Source: Abditibacteriota bacterium
GTDB taxonomy: Bacteria > Armatimonadota > UBA5829
Reading direction: 5' to 3'
Length of the DNA: 5,843 nucleotides
Assembly: GCA_017959625.1 (NCBI GenBank)
Contig: JAGDAG010000280.1
Location: 1-5,843 of the forward strand
A model generated the notes under the pieces. It had not been told where the DNA came from. It did not search any database and worked only from the letters and a program-made list of their open reading frames with translations. The translations under genes were made by a program, and so were the position numbers. Numbering within the stretch: position 1 is the stretch's first letter; every line of letters begins with the position of its first letter. Shown piece by piece: positions 4,911 through 5,843 of this stretch.

Positions 4911-5843
4911 TGTTTATCAACCCGCTTCAGGGCAAGACAGATCTTGATCCCTGTCAGAGAAGCAATTTTCACACCCACGTAGGCACCGGCAGGAACACCT
5001 GCGGACACCACACATTTGAGGAGCTGCTCCCCTGGTATCAGTATCTGGGCTACGGCTGCCTGTGCCTTTCCAACCACAACTGCGTCACCGATCTGGAGCC
5101 TCTGAGAAAGGAATACGATATGGTGTTTATCCCCGGTTACGAATACACCTACAATATGCATATGGTATCCCTGGGCTCCGACAGGGTGGTGCTGAAGGGC
5201 GAGATGTCCGAGGAAGAGGGCTACCAAAAGGCCATCGACAGCTGCCTGGCCGACGGCGGCGTGCCCGTAGTCTGCCATCCCAACTGGCCGGAGGAATGGC
5301 ACGTGACCAAGGATTTCCTCAACTCCATTCACGGCTATTACGGCATGGAGATAGTCAACGCTTCCGTGGACAGGGGCCCCATCCGGAGCCGGAACGAAAG
5401 GCCCAACGGCCGCAGCAACGCCTCCAACGTTTACGACTGGACCCTGTCCAAGGAGAACAGGATAATATGGTGCTTCGGCCACGACGATTTTCACCGCTGG
5501 TGCCATTTCGGCATAGCCTGGAATATGATCTTCGCCGACAAGGAGCAGGGAGCCATACTGGACGCCATCAAGAAGGGCTGCTTCTACGTCTCCACCGGCC
5601 TGGTGCTGGAATATCTGGACCTCAAGGACGAAAGGCTCGGGATCAAGGTCCGCAACTCCGACGGTCTTTATGAGGACTATTATTACAGATTTATAGGCAG
5701 GCACGGCGAGACCCTCAAAACCGTATACGACCTGGAAGCCTCGTATGTCATAAGGGGCAACGAAGGCTACGTCAGGGTGGAGGTCGTCAATTCCGCCGGC
5801 AAGCAGCTGTATACCCAGCCCGTTTACGACGATCAGGTTTATA
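4910..5843 (+). CDS. PHP-domain metallohydrolase, paralog 4, 3'-partial
   Basis: This frame is open from ATG 4910 to the window edge, 311 codons, and reaches the TQPVYDDQV motif that marks the end of its paralogs, so only a few codons are probably missing. The ATG overlaps the paralog 3 stop by one base (TAATG). AAGGAG at 4893-4898 lies 11 nt upstream. Metal-site residues: H21-x-H23 (NFHTH), H56 in SNHN, E78 in GYEYT, H84, H123 in CHPNWPEEW, and D193 and H195. It is the most divergent copy. Motif I reads GTGRNTCGHH rather than GTGPGTCGAY. The fourth motif is GHDDFHRWCH, with His191 replacing the Ser of the others. A longer Arg/Asn-rich loop (about 152-172) precedes that motif. It lacks the identical DNA block shared by the first three. 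These changes around the metal site suggest a different substrate from the other paralogs. It is a cytoplasmic hydrolase by the same reasoning, with the reaction unknown. Confidence 0.83.
   Translation, partial: MFINPLQGKTDLDPCQRSNFHTHVGTGRNTCGHHTFEELLPWYQYLGYGCLCLSNHNCVTDLEPLRKEYDMVFIPGYEYTYNMHMVSLGSDRVVLKGEMSEEEGYQKAIDSCLADGGVPVVCHPNWPEEWHVTKDFLNSIHGYYGMEIVNASVDRGPIRSRNERPNGRSNASNVYDWTLSKENRIIWCFGHDDFHRWCHFGIAWNMIFADKEQGAILDAIKKGCFYVSTGLVLEYLDLKDERLGIKVRNSDGLYEDYYYRFIGRHGETLKTVYDLEASYVIRGNEGYVRVEVVNSAGKQLYTQPVYDDQVY

Larger units (their letters stand above)
1089..5843 (+). other. Apparent operon: RhaT-like permease plus four PHP hydrolases
   Basis: Five genes run in one direction, with junctions of 10 nt, 1 nt, 1 nt and a 1-nt overlap. 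No terminator or internal promoter is seen between them. The terminator at 839-864 and the TATAAT box at 1014-1019 set the likely left border, and the right border is outside the window. Packing and shared direction suggest co-transcription and translational coupling. The inferred role is uptake of a small, probably sugar-like molecule followed by cytoplasmic hydrolysis. No kinase, dehydrogenase, isomerase or regulator is visible in the window to name the pathway. Confidence 0.75.

Noticed and set aside
3912..5704. Long open frames on the minus strand (3912-4754 and 4874-5704, also 1086-1811 and 2176-2862)
   Set aside because: They lie antisense to well-supported genes with clear motifs, and the same kind of antisense frame recurs over each paralog. 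This is expected from GC-rich codon bias.

Overview
The window looks like bacterial chromosome. It has tightly packed same-strand genes, Shine-Dalgarno sites, a rho-independent terminator and standard-code reading frames. I cannot assign a species. The gene content (a sugar-type permease with a family of PHP metallohydrolases) fits an uncultured heterotroph, but that is only an impression. Base composition is uneven: bases 181-240 in the first gene hold 23 G+C of 60, while bases 3181-3240 in the third PHP-operon gene hold 35 of 60.

Layout: (1) Bases 1-821 carry the 3' part of an unrecognised gene whose start lies upstream of the window. It is closed by a textbook intrinsic terminator at 839-864. 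(2) Bases 865-1088 are intergenic. They hold two adjacent GC-rich hairpins, a nested inverted repeat, a perfect TATAAT box, a possible 5' leader hairpin and a Shine-Dalgarno site. (3) From 1089 to the end of the window runs one apparent operon on the + strand: a RhaT-like ten-helix permease followed by four tandem paralogous PHP-type metallohydrolases. Gene junctions are 10 nt, 1 nt, 1 nt and a 1-nt overlap. The fourth hydrolase runs off the right edge, probably only a few codons short of its end.

The four hydrolases (about 302-315 aa) share one architecture: an N-terminal PHP metal-dependent hydrolase domain and a C-terminal beta-rich domain ending in TQPVYD. All keep most of the PHP metal ligands but share an unusual first motif (GTG..TCG instead of the usual SDG or third His) and an SNH second motif instead of TDH. 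None has a visible signal peptide, so they should act in the cytoplasm on something the permease brings in. The simplest working model is a dedicated uptake and hydrolysis operon in which several diverged hydrolases process related esters or phosphoesters, perhaps of sugars. The substrate is not visible in the sequence. The array of four diverged paralogs, with its variant active site and local stretches of near-perfect DNA identity, is the most interesting part of the window.
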